Source: Candidatus Eiseniibacteriota bacterium (GTDB lineage Bacteria; Eisenbacteria; RBG-16-71-46; CAIMUX01; WJJG01). Taken from it: a stretch of 39,054 nucleotides of DNA. Below the pieces are notes generated by a model. The model saw nothing but the letters and a program-made list of their open reading frames with translations, was not told the DNA's origin and did no database searches. Made by a program: the position numbers and the translations under genes. Positions 27,066 through 35,895 of the stretch are shown here, one piece after another (positions within the stretch are counted from its first letter, which is position 1; the number at the start of each line of letters is the position of its first letter). The stretch is from assembly GCA_030601305.1 (NCBI GenBank), contig JAUVTV010000004.1:1-39054 (forward strand), given 5' to 3'.

Positions 27066-29582
27066 TCAGCGGAGGCGAATGATCCGCCGCACCTCTTCGG
27101 AGCGCTCGCCCCGGCTGCGCAGGCGGTAGAAGTAGAGTCCCGCGGGAACCGGGCGACCCGCCTGGTCGCATCCGTTCCAGGTGATCCGATGGCGGCCGGG
27201 TTGCACGCTGCCGCGCACCAGGTGGCGGATCACGCGTCCCTCGAGGTCCAGGATGCTCAGCTCTACGTCACCGGGACGGACTACGTCGTAGAGGATCGCC
27301 GTGCGGTCCTTGAAGGGACACGGTCCGGCGACCTGAAGCCCGGGGCGCAATGGCAGCTCCTCGGCGACGATCGCATCCGCCGGCAGGCTGCTGGAGCCCA
27401 AGACCATCACGTCGTCCACGTACCAGCCTTCCTGCCCCTCGCTGCCGTTGCTGCCGAAGCGGAATCGGAAGCGGATGGTGCCTTCGTAGCCGGTGAGCTC
27501 GAAGACCTCCTCCTGCCAGCCGCAGAAGCCCGAGAAGACGGGGGTCTCCGGCGGGAACGGTCCGGGCGGCTCGCTCGCCGCGATGAGGAACTCGTAGCCG
27601 GTGGCCGGATAGACCTGCTGCCAGCTGCCGCCATTGATGGAGGCCTCCACGATCCCGCCGTCCAGCACATACGTGAAATGACCGGGGGCCATCTCGGCGC
27701 GGATGTAGTGCCAGAAGCGCAGCTCGGTGTGCGTCGCCAGCGTGACCTCGGGTGTGACCAGGATGGCATCGAGCATGTCGGCGTAGACGCCGCCCGAGTC
27801 GACCGCGCCGCACTTCCAGGACCACGAACCGCCGGGCGTGTGATTGCGCAACATGCTGCGATGCCACGCGTCGCCGTACCCCGGCAGGCCGGAGAGATGC
27901 TCCCACTCCCCAGTGCCGCCCTCGACGTTGTCGGCGAACCCGCCCACCGGAAGCTCGAAGGCCACCTCCCGTGAGATTCCCAAGTCGGCGCTCACGTTCA
28001 CGGTGAACGGTAAGATCTCGGGATCCGGACAGTCGGGCGAGACGAGGATTTCGAACGGGGGAAAGAGGGAATCGCTTTCACCACGCTGCAGGGAATCGAG
28101 GTTCGCGATGTCCTGCAGGATCTCGACGTGCGGCGAGAACGTGCGCAGGCGACCGGTCAGTCCGGTGGCGCCCTCGCTGCCCCCGTTCCTCAGCCACACC
28201 AGGAGCGATGCGATCTCGCCCGGGTCGAGAAGCCCGTCGTCGCCATCATCCACCGCGTAGCCGCTGAAACCGATGCTCGGCGCGCCCGAGAAGAGGGTGA
28301 AGGTGTGGTGCCAAAACTGCGTTTCGCGATTCAGTTCCGCGCTTACCTCCAGTGTGAACGACGTCGCGTGATACGCCGGCACCTCGGGGTCCATGTGAAT
28401 GACGAAGGGCAAGAGCGGCTTGCCCTCGTCGCCGGGGCCGAGGTCGGGGAAGGTGGCGACGCTGTCGAGAACCACGCACAGGCTGTCGCTCGTGCGCAGC
28501 ACGGCCGAGATCTGCGTTGCGCTGCTGCCGCCGACATTCCGCAGGGAGGTCCGGATCTCGCCGGTCTCGCCGGCGTCCATCTCGTCATCGTCATTGCCCT
28601 GACTCGCCCCGAGCGTGTCGTCATCCACGTACGCCGCCATGAATGACAGCCAGCAGCCGGGTGGCGGGTAGACGGTGACGATCTCAGGTGCTCCCGTGGC
28701 CGTGAAGATGCCCAAGCTCTTGGGCGGCAGCACGAACCATCCGCTGGTGTCGCTGCCCACCGGCTCCGACGCGATCACGAAGCACGCCGCGAGCTTCTTG
28801 TAACGGATCTTGTAGCGCTCCTGATTGTTCGGATCGAAGCGTAGCGCGAAGAGCGAGTCGCCGTCGCTGAACAGACAATTGGCGGCCGTCTGAATGGCCC
28901 CCGCCTCGTGGAGGCCGAGTGCCGCCGCGGCGATCGCGTCTCCCGTGGCGTGGCTGCGGGTGCCGTCTCTGCGTTCCACACCGCGCTCGCGGTGCTGGAG
29001 CACGTACAGGAAGAACAGCTCGCTGTCGAGATAGGGGTTTTCGTAGTCGGGGGGGTGCTTTTCCAGGTACTGCGGGTCGTCCCGCAGAATCAAGTCGGTC
29101 AGCGTCAGCTTGGCCAGGGTACCGTTGTGTGCGAAGACGATGTCATCGCGACGGAAGGGATGCGGGTTGGGAATGTCCTCGTGGCCGCTGGTCGCGTTGC
29201 GCACGTGAACCAGGCCGCACACCGGATCCAGGGCGAGCATCTCGAAGACGGCGTCGTCGTAACGCACATCGAATTCGTGGTCGGCTTCGGGACCCGCTCG
29301 CACGACAACCGGGTGGGTAAGGCCGGCGGCTTCGAGCGCCGGGGAGTAGTAGACCACGCTCCAGCCGTCCGGATTCGAGTTCCCGAGTGCCTTCAGCGAG
29401 TAGAGTCCCGTGACGAGTTGGTCGGTGAGGATCGGGTCTTCCCAGGCGGTCCCGATCGCGCCCCAGAAACGGCAGGCATGCTCCCGCACCGGATGCGGCG
29501 TGAGGGATCCCGCAATCGGGGTGACGGCGAGGAGTACCAGGAACCAGCCCACTCGCCGCCGGCGCTGTTCGTTGCTCTTCAT
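27066..29582 (-). CDS. Secreted class II glutamine amidotransferase (GATase_4-like) with C-terminal Ig-like/FlgD modules
   Basis: MKSNEQRRRRVGWFLVLLAVTPIAGSLTPHPVREHACRFWGAIG...DDIVFAHNGTLAKLT...YLDSELFFLYVLQHRE; C-terminus LDLEGRVIRHLVRGSVQPGRHRITWNGCDQAGRPVPAGLYFYRL...RRIIRLR. Confidence 0.85.
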   Translation of the reverse strand: MKSNEQRRRRVGWFLVLLAVTPIAGSLTPHPVREHACRFWGAIGTAWEDPILTDQLVTGLYSLKALGNSNPDGWSVVYYSPALEAAGLTHPVVVRAGPEADHEFDVRYDDAVFEMLALDPVCGLVHVRNATSGHEDIPNPHPFRRDDIVFAHNGTLAKLTLTDLILRDDPQYLEKHPPDYENPYLDSELFFLYVLQHRERGVERRDGTRSHATGDAIAAAALGLHEAGAIQTAANCLFSDGDSLFALRFDPNNQERYKIRYKKLAACFVIASEPVGSDTSGWFVLPPKSLGIFTATGAPEIVTVYPPPGCWLSFMAAYVDDDTLGASQGNDDDEMDAGETGEIRTSLRNVGGSSATQISAVLRTSDSLCVVLDSVATFPDLGPGDEGKPLLPFVIHMDPEVPAYHATSFTLEVSAELNRETQFWHHTFTLFSGAPSIGFSGYAVDDGDDGLLDPGEIASLLVWLRNGGSEGATGLTGRLRTFSPHVEILQDIANLDSLQRGESDSLFPPFEILVSPDCPDPEILPFTVNVSADLGISREVAFELPVGGFADNVEGGTGEWEHLSGLPGYGDAWHRSMLRNHTPGGSWSWKCGAVDSGGVYADMLDAILVTPEVTLATHTELRFWHYIRAEMAPGHFTYVLDGGIVEASINGGSWQQVYPATGYEFLIAASEPPGPFPPETPVFSGFCGWQEEVFELTGYEGTIRFRFRFGSNGSEGQEGWYVDDVMVLGSSSLPADAIVAEELPLRPGLQVAGPCPFKDRTAILYDVVRPGDVELSILDLEGRVIRHLVRGSVQPGRHRITWNGCDQAGRPVPAGLYFYRLRSRGERSEEVRRIIRLR

Positions 29583-29606
29583 GGTCTCGGTCCTCTCACA
29601 GCACGG

Positions 29607-32600
29607 CTATCTGAGCAAGGTCATCTTGCGGACCCAGGTTTCGGACCCGGCCTTCAATCGGCAGTAGTAGATGCCGGCGCCGGCCGCCCGTCCGTCGCTG
29701 TCGCGGCCATCCCACACGATCCAGTGGAGGCCGGCGTCCAATTGCCCGTGGACCAAGGTTCTCACCAGGCGTCCCTCGGCATCGTGGACGGTGAGATGCA
29801 GGTTGCGCGCATCCGGCAGACGCAGTGCGACGCGCGTCTCGGGCGCGAACGGATTGGGCCGGTTGGGGCCGAGTAGCGGCAGCTGCACGAACCCCGCCGC
29901 TTCATCGGCATCCGAGGGCGGCGGCCACGACAGCAGCTCGGCGTCGTCGATGTACCAGCCTTCGCGCGTCTCGGCGCCGTCGCTCCCGAAGCGGAAGCGA
30001 ACTTGCACGGAATCGCCCGCGACCTCGAGCACGAAGACCTCGCGCTGCCAGTCGCGCGTTCCCGAGAAGACCGGGGTTCCCGCAGGGAACGGCCCGGGTA
30101 TGGATCCTTCGCGGATCGTGTAAGGGTAGCCGCTCTCGGGTGTGATCTGATTCCATGCCCCGGCGTCGACGGAGATCTCGACCAGGGCGCCGTCGTAGCA
30201 CTCACCGGGATAGGTCTGAGTTGCCTCGGCGTCGATCCAGTGCCAGAAGGAGAGCTGCACCGTCTGGGCGATCGCCATCGCCGGCATGGTGAGCACGCCG
30301 TCGGCCAGGTTCGCGTAGTCGCCGCCCGCGTCGTCCCCGAACTTCCAGCTCCACCCGCCGCCCGGCGTGTGATTGCGCGCGCTCGAGCGATGCCACTGGT
30401 CGAGGAACCCGCCGCCCGCGACCGCGTGGGTCCACGCTCCCTCGCCGTCTTCCATGTCGTCATCGAACGCGCCGATGCCGAGCGTCACGGGGAGCTCGGC
30501 CTCCAGATCCCAGTCGCCGTTCAGATCCAACGTGCACAGGATGATCGTCGGCGAGAACGCCTCGGCGTCCACGGTCACCTCGAACACCGGAAGCAGATTG
30601 GCCACGCCGCCGGGCAACACCTCGGCGCACGCGGCATCCGGCTGCGTGATCGTGAGCCACGGGTTGTGCGTCAGCAGCGTGGCATTCACCTCTGTCGCCG
30701 CGCTGTGGCCCTCGTTGACCAGGCGTACGGTGACCGCGGCGCTTTCGCCGGGCCCCAAGCTGCCGTCACCGTCTCCGCCGGCGGAGTCGTCGATGTGCAG
30801 CGAGGAGATGCTCAGCACGGGCGCCGAGGCGACGTAGGTGAAAGCCCCCGTCCACTCGCCGTCGGAATCGTCTTCGATCGCCAGATCGAAAACGAGCGGC
30901 TCCTGGTCCGGGCAGTCGCCGGTCACGCGGAACTGGAATGAACCGGCCTTGACCTCATCGCCGGCGAAGTCGCCGTAGAAGGCTTGCGCATCGGTCACTT
31001 CCACATACGCGCTCTGACCCGAGAGCGTGGCATTCACACCCGTGATCGTCCCCGACCAGACGTTGTGCAGCTCCACGGTGAGCTCGATGGTCTCGCCGGC
31101 ATCGCAGTCGCCGTCGCCGTTGCCGCCCCCGGTGTCGTCGAGCGCGTGGCCCTCGACGAGGATGTAGGGTCCGGCGGGGAGGATCTCGAAGGTCTCCTCG
31201 GTGACGAGCAGGTTGGCGTCACTCACAACCAGATGCATCGTCCCCGGAACCGTTGGCGCGGGATCCAACGCGACCTCGCCGCCCGCATCGGTCACGCCGA
31301 AATCGTAGCCCGTGCCGGCATCGTCCCACAGACAGACGCGCGCGCCCTCCACGGGAAGCCCCGCGAAGCGCACGGTGATCGGGTACGCGCCCATGCCGAG
31401 GAGAAAGATGCCCGCGTGCTCCAGTTCCGGGGTCCGGGGTGTGGTCGTCCAGATGGGCATGGCCGGATCGCCGAAGGCGGTGATCTCGTAGTGCACCCAG
31501 CGGTTCGCCTCGTACTCGATGTAGCCAACGTTGTCGACGCGCGAGTCGTCGTTCGCCCCCGCGAGCTCGTTGATCCCCTCGCTCATGAAAGCGTCGACGA
31601 ACTGGCGATGGTAGTACTGCGAAGATCCGTGGGTCGATCCGTGCACGGCGAACCCTAGTCGCGTGTTGCCGACAAAGGCGACGAATCCGGTCGGCGAGTT
31701 CACCCACTCCTCGTTGATGCAGTCGGCGGAGTCGAACTGGCCCGCGTGGCACCCCTGCGTGTAACCGATGCCGTACGTGTGGGTGATGCCGTCGGCGGTG
31801 AAGGAGGAAACCTGGGTGACGGACACCTTGATGGCGAAGTCGAAGGACGTGTGGCCCAGGTGGTGGGCCATATGCATGCCGGCGTTCATCCGGTTGATGA
31901 ACGTCCATCCGGTCCAGCCGCCGTCCATCTCGTAGTGGGTGACCGTCTTCCACGGCGGCGAGACGCCGGCGGTCTCGTAGTCCCAGTTGTCCGATCCCAG
32001 GCGGACCTCCTCCATGTACTCGCCGCCCCACGTGTCCTGCCAGAGGAACTCGCCGAAAAAGGCGGCCGTCTCGATCTCGTCGGCGACCGGCTCGCGCTCG
32101 TAGCGCAGGAGTTTGTCGATGAACGCCTGCGCCTCGGTGCTGTTGTCCGTGCAGACGCGCGCGACGTGGATGTCGGGGATGAGGTCGGCTTCGCCCACTT
32201 CGCCCCAGCGGTTGTCGTGGTCGTCGTTCCAGGTGCCGTCGAGCCCGCCGTAGTAGAGCTCGCAGCAGAGGTCGTTCGTCTCGAGAGGCTCGCCCTCATC
32301 GTAGATGAAGCAGTAGCAGTCGCGATCGGGGATGACGTTGACGTCACCGGCGATGAGGACGTACTCGGTTTCCCAGTTCTGGAACGCGTCGAGGAGAAAA
32401 TTGCGGATGCGCTCCTGATTGTCGCGACCGTCGTAGGTCGAGAGGATCGCGTCGCGTGTGACGACGGCCGCGGGGAGGCCCTTCCGCGTGCGGTCTTCGG
32501 CCAGCGGTTCGTAGACCGGTTCGAGAGACGTACTCGTGAGAATGACGTACAACTTCGTCTCGGCGGGATCGACGAGACTCCGTGCCGGGGTAGCTCCCCG

Positions 32601-33287
32601 TTGCACGCTGCCGGCGTAGCGGTCCGCCATCTCGGGGTTGTCGCTGCCCCGCGCCAGCCATGCTCTTGTCGACGGCGAATCGCGATAGGTCTTGGACGTC
32701 TCGACGAGGAGGCCTTCGCGCGGCGCGGTCGTGACCTGCAGCTCGAGCGCAGGTGTGAATGCAACCTGCCCTGCTGCGGGATGCGCGCGCAGGGGAAAGA
32801 GGTTGATGTACGCAATGCGATGGCCGCGGTAGGTCTGGACGGTGGCGAGACGGGCGGCGCTTTGCGGGAACGCGCTGGCGGAGGAGTAGATCTCTCGCCT
32901 GGGTTGTGCCTGCGGGAAGGGTCCCGCGAAGCAATAGGGGTGCTCGGCGTCGGCGGGAGCGGGGAGATGCGCCGAGGGAACGGAGGCCGCTTGCGGGACG
33001 ACGCGCACGGAGACGACATCCTCGCCGGGCGGCAGAAGGATGCGCGCCGTGAAGACCGGCAGGAGCGGCTCGCCGGGGTGTCCGATGGTGCGCGCGCCCG
33101 CAAGGGCGGGGATCTCGTAGCCGCTCCAGTCGGGCGATGCGGTCCATGTGGGAGCCGGGAAGGTGTAGCTGTGGCGGATCTCCGTGGAACGTGCGCTCCA
33201 ACAGATTGCGCTACAGGCAATTAGGGCGACGACCAGGGTTCCGGCCCAGCGGCCACGTGTCCCTCGTGTCATCCCGCGATCCTCCAC
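29607..33287 (-). CDS. Secreted peptidase C25 (gingipain-like) with Ig-like repeats and C-terminal FlgD-like domain
   Basis: GHPGEPLLPVFTARILLPPGEDVVSVRVVP (C25 propeptide); LYVILTSTSLEPVYEPLAEDRTRKGLPAAVVTRDAI; HMAHHLGHTSFDF; IGYTQGCHAGQFD; C-terminus WDGRDSDGRAAGAGIYYCRLKAGSETWVRKMTLLR. Confidence 0.9.
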   Translation of the reverse strand: MEDRGMTRGTRGRWAGTLVVALIACSAICWSARSTEIRHSYTFPAPTWTASPDWSGYEIPALAGARTIGHPGEPLLPVFTARILLPPGEDVVSVRVVPQAASVPSAHLPAPADAEHPYCFAGPFPQAQPRREIYSSASAFPQSAARLATVQTYRGHRIAYINLFPLRAHPAAGQVAFTPALELQVTTAPREGLLVETSKTYRDSPSTRAWLARGSDNPEMADRYAGSVQRGATPARSLVDPAETKLYVILTSTSLEPVYEPLAEDRTRKGLPAAVVTRDAILSTYDGRDNQERIRNFLLDAFQNWETEYVLIAGDVNVIPDRDCYCFIYDEGEPLETNDLCCELYYGGLDGTWNDDHDNRWGEVGEADLIPDIHVARVCTDNSTEAQAFIDKLLRYEREPVADEIETAAFFGEFLWQDTWGGEYMEEVRLGSDNWDYETAGVSPPWKTVTHYEMDGGWTGWTFINRMNAGMHMAHHLGHTSFDFAIKVSVTQVSSFTADGITHTYGIGYTQGCHAGQFDSADCINEEWVNSPTGFVAFVGNTRLGFAVHGSTHGSSQYYHRQFVDAFMSEGINELAGANDDSRVDNVGYIEYEANRWVHYEITAFGDPAMPIWTTTPRTPELEHAGIFLLGMGAYPITVRFAGLPVEGARVCLWDDAGTGYDFGVTDAGGEVALDPAPTVPGTMHLVVSDANLLVTEETFEILPAGPYILVEGHALDDTGGGNGDGDCDAGETIELTVELHNVWSGTITGVNATLSGQSAYVEVTDAQAFYGDFAGDEVKAGSFQFRVTGDCPDQEPLVFDLAIEDDSDGEWTGAFTYVASAPVLSISSLHIDDSAGGDGDGSLGPGESAAVTVRLVNEGHSAATEVNATLLTHNPWLTITQPDAACAEVLPGGVANLLPVFEVTVDAEAFSPTIILCTLDLNGDWDLEAELPVTLGIGAFDDDMEDGEGAWTHAVAGGGFLDQWHRSSARNHTPGGGWSWKFGDDAGGDYANLADGVLTMPAMAIAQTVQLSFWHWIDAEATQTYPGECYDGALVEISVDAGAWNQITPESGYPYTIREGSIPGPFPAGTPVFSGTRDWQREVFVLEVAGDSVQVRFRFGSDGAETREGWYIDDAELLSWPPPSDADEAAGFVQLPLLGPNRPNPFAPETRVALRLPDARNLHLTVHDAEGRLVRTLVHGQLDAGLHWIVWDGRDSDGRAAGAGIYYCRLKAGSETWVRKMTLLR

Positions 33288-33412
33288 ACGTACCTACCCA
33301 CCACCTACTATTCTACCCCATGAGCGCCATCCGGTAGGGTCCAGATCGCACGCCACGCCGCCTGGCCGGTGGTAGACTGGCCTCCCCCCCGGCGGCAGAG
33401 GAGGAGACAAAG

Positions 33413-34594
33413 ATGCACCTACGCCGTGTTTCGGTTCGAGGGATGCCTTTCCTGCTTCTCTGGATGGCACTCCTTGCATCCCCCGCCGCGGCTGAGCCTG
33501 CCCAAGTCGAGAATGACGACGTGCCGACCCGAGGTTCGCGCGAGGCTCGCCTAGTCGAACGCTGGCGTCTGGGCTACGACGACGAGCCGGTGTTGGGCGT
33601 GCTCGTTGACGCCGTCATGGACGCTGCCGGCACCGTCTACGTTCTCGACGAACAGCTGGGCCAGATCGCGGTCATTGAACCTGGCGGCAGGGTGAATCGC
33701 GTCCTCTCGCGACAGGGCGAAGGTCCCGGCGAACTGAATCGTCCCCGCGATCTCCTGTGGCTGCCGGACAGCACCTTGGGCGTGGCGGACGCCAAGCCCG
33801 GCGAGATCACGTGGCTCGCCCGGGACGGCACGCCCCGCGATCCGTTGCTGCTGAAGCAGGCGGACGGCCTGGTGCTCCGCTCCCACCACATCCTGAAGGC
33901 CGAGTGGCGGACCGGTACCCTGGCGATTGGTGCGCTGGAATCTGCGGTCGTGGACGGTGAACGACGGAACCAGGCTTTCCTGGCGCTTGTGGATGTGAAC
34001 GGTGTGCCCTTCAAGCGACTGCTGACGGTGACCCGCGGCTGGGATTTCAGCAAGCGCCGGTACGTCGAGCGAAACGAGTACTTCTATCACCAGGGATACT
34101 GGACCCTCGCACCCGATGGACGGCTCTGCGCCGTCCTGGATCGCAACCGGTACCGCATCGACGTCTTCGATGCCACGGGCACGCCCCGCCTCGTCATCAC
34201 GCGTCGTTTCGAGCCGCACGCCCGCTCGAAGGACGAGAAGCAACAAGTCGCCGACGGCCGCACCATGATCCTCAACGGGGTGAAGGTGAAGATCGACTGC
34301 CGGATCGAGGATCACGACCCCTGCATCAGAGCGCTGTTCGCGGACGCGGACGGGCAACTCTGGGTTCGTCCGTGGCGCGCCGCCGGCGAGGGAGATGATC
34401 CGAGTACGGTTGTCTACGACGTCTTCGACACACAGGGACGGTACGTGGAGCGTGTACGTTACGCGGCCGATTTCCCTCTCCAACACCACCGCCTGATCAT
34501 GTTCTCGCCGTCGCGGTTCGTGCTGCTGGAGGATCCCATGGCAGCGGCCGAGGATGACGAGCCGTTCAAGGTGATCTGCTTTCGCGCGAAGTAG
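33413..34594 (+). CDS. Secreted 6-bladed beta-propeller-like protein
   Basis: Signal MPFLLLWMALLASPAAAEPA; DAAGTVYVLDEQLGQIAVIEPGGRVNRVLSRQGEGPGELNRPRDLLWLPDSTLGVADAKPGEITWLARDG. Confidence 0.78.
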   Translation: MHLRRVSVRGMPFLLLWMALLASPAAAEPAQVENDDVPTRGSREARLVERWRLGYDDEPVLGVLVDAVMDAAGTVYVLDEQLGQIAVIEPGGRVNRVLSRQGEGPGELNRPRDLLWLPDSTLGVADAKPGEITWLARDGTPRDPLLLKQADGLVLRSHHILKAEWRTGTLAIGALESAVVDGERRNQAFLALVDVNGVPFKRLLTVTRGWDFSKRRYVERNEYFYHQGYWTLAPDGRLCAVLDRNRYRIDVFDATGTPRLVITRRFEPHARSKDEKQQVADGRTMILNGVKVKIDCRIEDHDPCIRALFADADGQLWVRPWRAAGEGDDPSTVVYDVFDTQGRYVERVRYAADFPLQHHRLIMFSPSRFVLLEDPMAAAEDDEPFKVICFRAK

Positions 34595-34599
34595 GATCG

Positions 34600-34628
34600 T
34601 TGCGCCATATCCGGAATTGTGCTATTCT
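34600..34628 (+). promoter_or_regulatory. Sigma70-like promoter (TTGCGC-N17-TATTCT, extended -10)
   Basis: TTGCGC catatccggaattgtgc TATTCT; shares TTGTGCTATTCT with the promoter at 1093-1121. Confidence 0.5.
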
Positions 34629-34638
34629 TTCGATGCAG

Positions 34639-34674
34639 CTAGCAGCCTGGATGACTTCTGCCACGGGCTGCCAG
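34639..34674 (+). repeat. Dispersed hairpin element, copy 2
   Basis: CTAGCAGCC (34639-34647) / GGCTGCCAG (34666-34674), 8 of 9 pairs, 18-nt loop tGGATGACTTCTGCCACG. Confidence 0.72.
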
Positions 34675-34737
34675 ATCCGAGGCTACCCCGATTCCCATTT
34701 GCTGAAGAGCGGACCGTGACACGGGGAGGAGAGTCGC

Positions 34738-35847
34738 ATGAAGCCTTTGCTTGCACTTCTCCTGATGCATGCCGTCGTCGTCGCGATGCCCGGTGCCACC
34801 AGTTGGGATCTCTGCGACGGCGTGTTCATTGCCCACCACGCGCCTAGCCTGGAGTACACCGATGTTCCTCCCGAGGGAGGTTGGGGCGAAGCGCTTCAGA
34901 ACTCCGCGGACGCAATTCACGGCTGTGAGGATCAGAACAACCGCATCGATGTCATGGGAATCTATGCGATGTGGTTCGTCGTGTGCGCCTGGCACGAGGA
35001 CAAGATGTGGCGTACGACGGAATTCGGCATCACCGGCTATCCGGCTGATCTCTGGGTCTTCGAGGATTCCGGTCCGTGTTATCCCGGCGGAATCGGAGGG
35101 CTAGAGATCTACACCGCCAACTTCCCCCACGGAGATCCTCCTGGGGGGCCGTCCGGGGTCATCTTCGGCCCCGAAGCAAGCGAGTGGTCCGGAAACTTCG
35201 TGCCGGTGTGGTACTTCAACGGCTATGCCTACGGTACATCGGGTGTGACGCCGACGATGAGCGGATCCGGGCAGATCGCGCTGGGTGTGGATCCTTCGAC
35301 AGACTTCGGCGGCTGGTATAACTGCGAGATCCCCCCGTGGGAGTTCGCCGCGGGCTGCTTTGGCGCACTTGGCTTGAACGAGGACGGCGCCTACTGCTGT
35401 CCGCCGCCGGTGGAGATGTATGCCTGCTGTTACGAAGACGGCGCCTGCGAGGTCTTGACCGAGTTCATGTGCCAGTACACGGGCGGCACGTGGCATTTCG
35501 TCACCACGTGCTATCCGAATCCCTGCCCGCAACCTCCAACGGAGCAAGTGTGCTGTTTCGACAACGGTTCCTGCCAGCTGCTATTCGAGGACGACTGCGA
35601 GACGCTGGGCGGCACCTGGCATCCAGAAGAGCCCGGCTGCGACCCCAATCCCTGTCCGCCGCCGGTGGGCGCTTGTTGCGTCGGTGAGGGAATGGAGTGG
35701 GACTGCTACGACACGACCGAGGAGGAGTGCTGGGAGCTGGGTGGCGACGCCTGGTTTGAGGGCATCTACTGCGAGCCATGCAATCCCTGCCCTGTTGGGA
35801 CCAGGGAGACGACCTGGGGCTCGATCAAGGCGATGTACCGGGACTAG
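34738..35847 (+). CDS. Secreted hypothetical protein with three tandem Cys-rich repeats
   Basis: MKPLLALLLMHAVVVAMPGATS signal; repeats CCYEDGACEVLTEFMCQYTGGTWHFVTTCYPNPCP / CCFDNGSCQLLFEDDCETLGGTWHPEEPGCDPNPCP / CCVGEGMEWDCYDTTEEECWELGGDAWFEGIYCEPCNPCP; C-terminal TTWGSIKAMYRD. Confidence 0.85.
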   Translation: MKPLLALLLMHAVVVAMPGATSWDLCDGVFIAHHAPSLEYTDVPPEGGWGEALQNSADAIHGCEDQNNRIDVMGIYAMWFVVCAWHEDKMWRTTEFGITGYPADLWVFEDSGPCYPGGIGGLEIYTANFPHGDPPGGPSGVIFGPEASEWSGNFVPVWYFNGYAYGTSGVTPTMSGSGQIALGVDPSTDFGGWYNCEIPPWEFAAGCFGALGLNEDGAYCCPPPVEMYACCYEDGACEVLTEFMCQYTGGTWHFVTTCYPNPCPQPPTEQVCCFDNGSCQLLFEDDCETLGGTWHPEEPGCDPNPCPPPVGACCVGEGMEWDCYDTTEEECWELGGDAWFEGIYCEPCNPCPVGTRETTWGSIKAMYRD

Positions 35848-35895
35848 CCGAGCACTCCCACCAGCGAAGCACTCGCGATCTGCGACCACCTCTCC

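Noticed and set aside
31746-33224. 492-aa plus-strand and 444-aa minus-strand ORFs overlapping the C25 gene
   Set aside because: Shadow frames of the 1226-aa C25 peptidase; composition-biased with no family match recognised.
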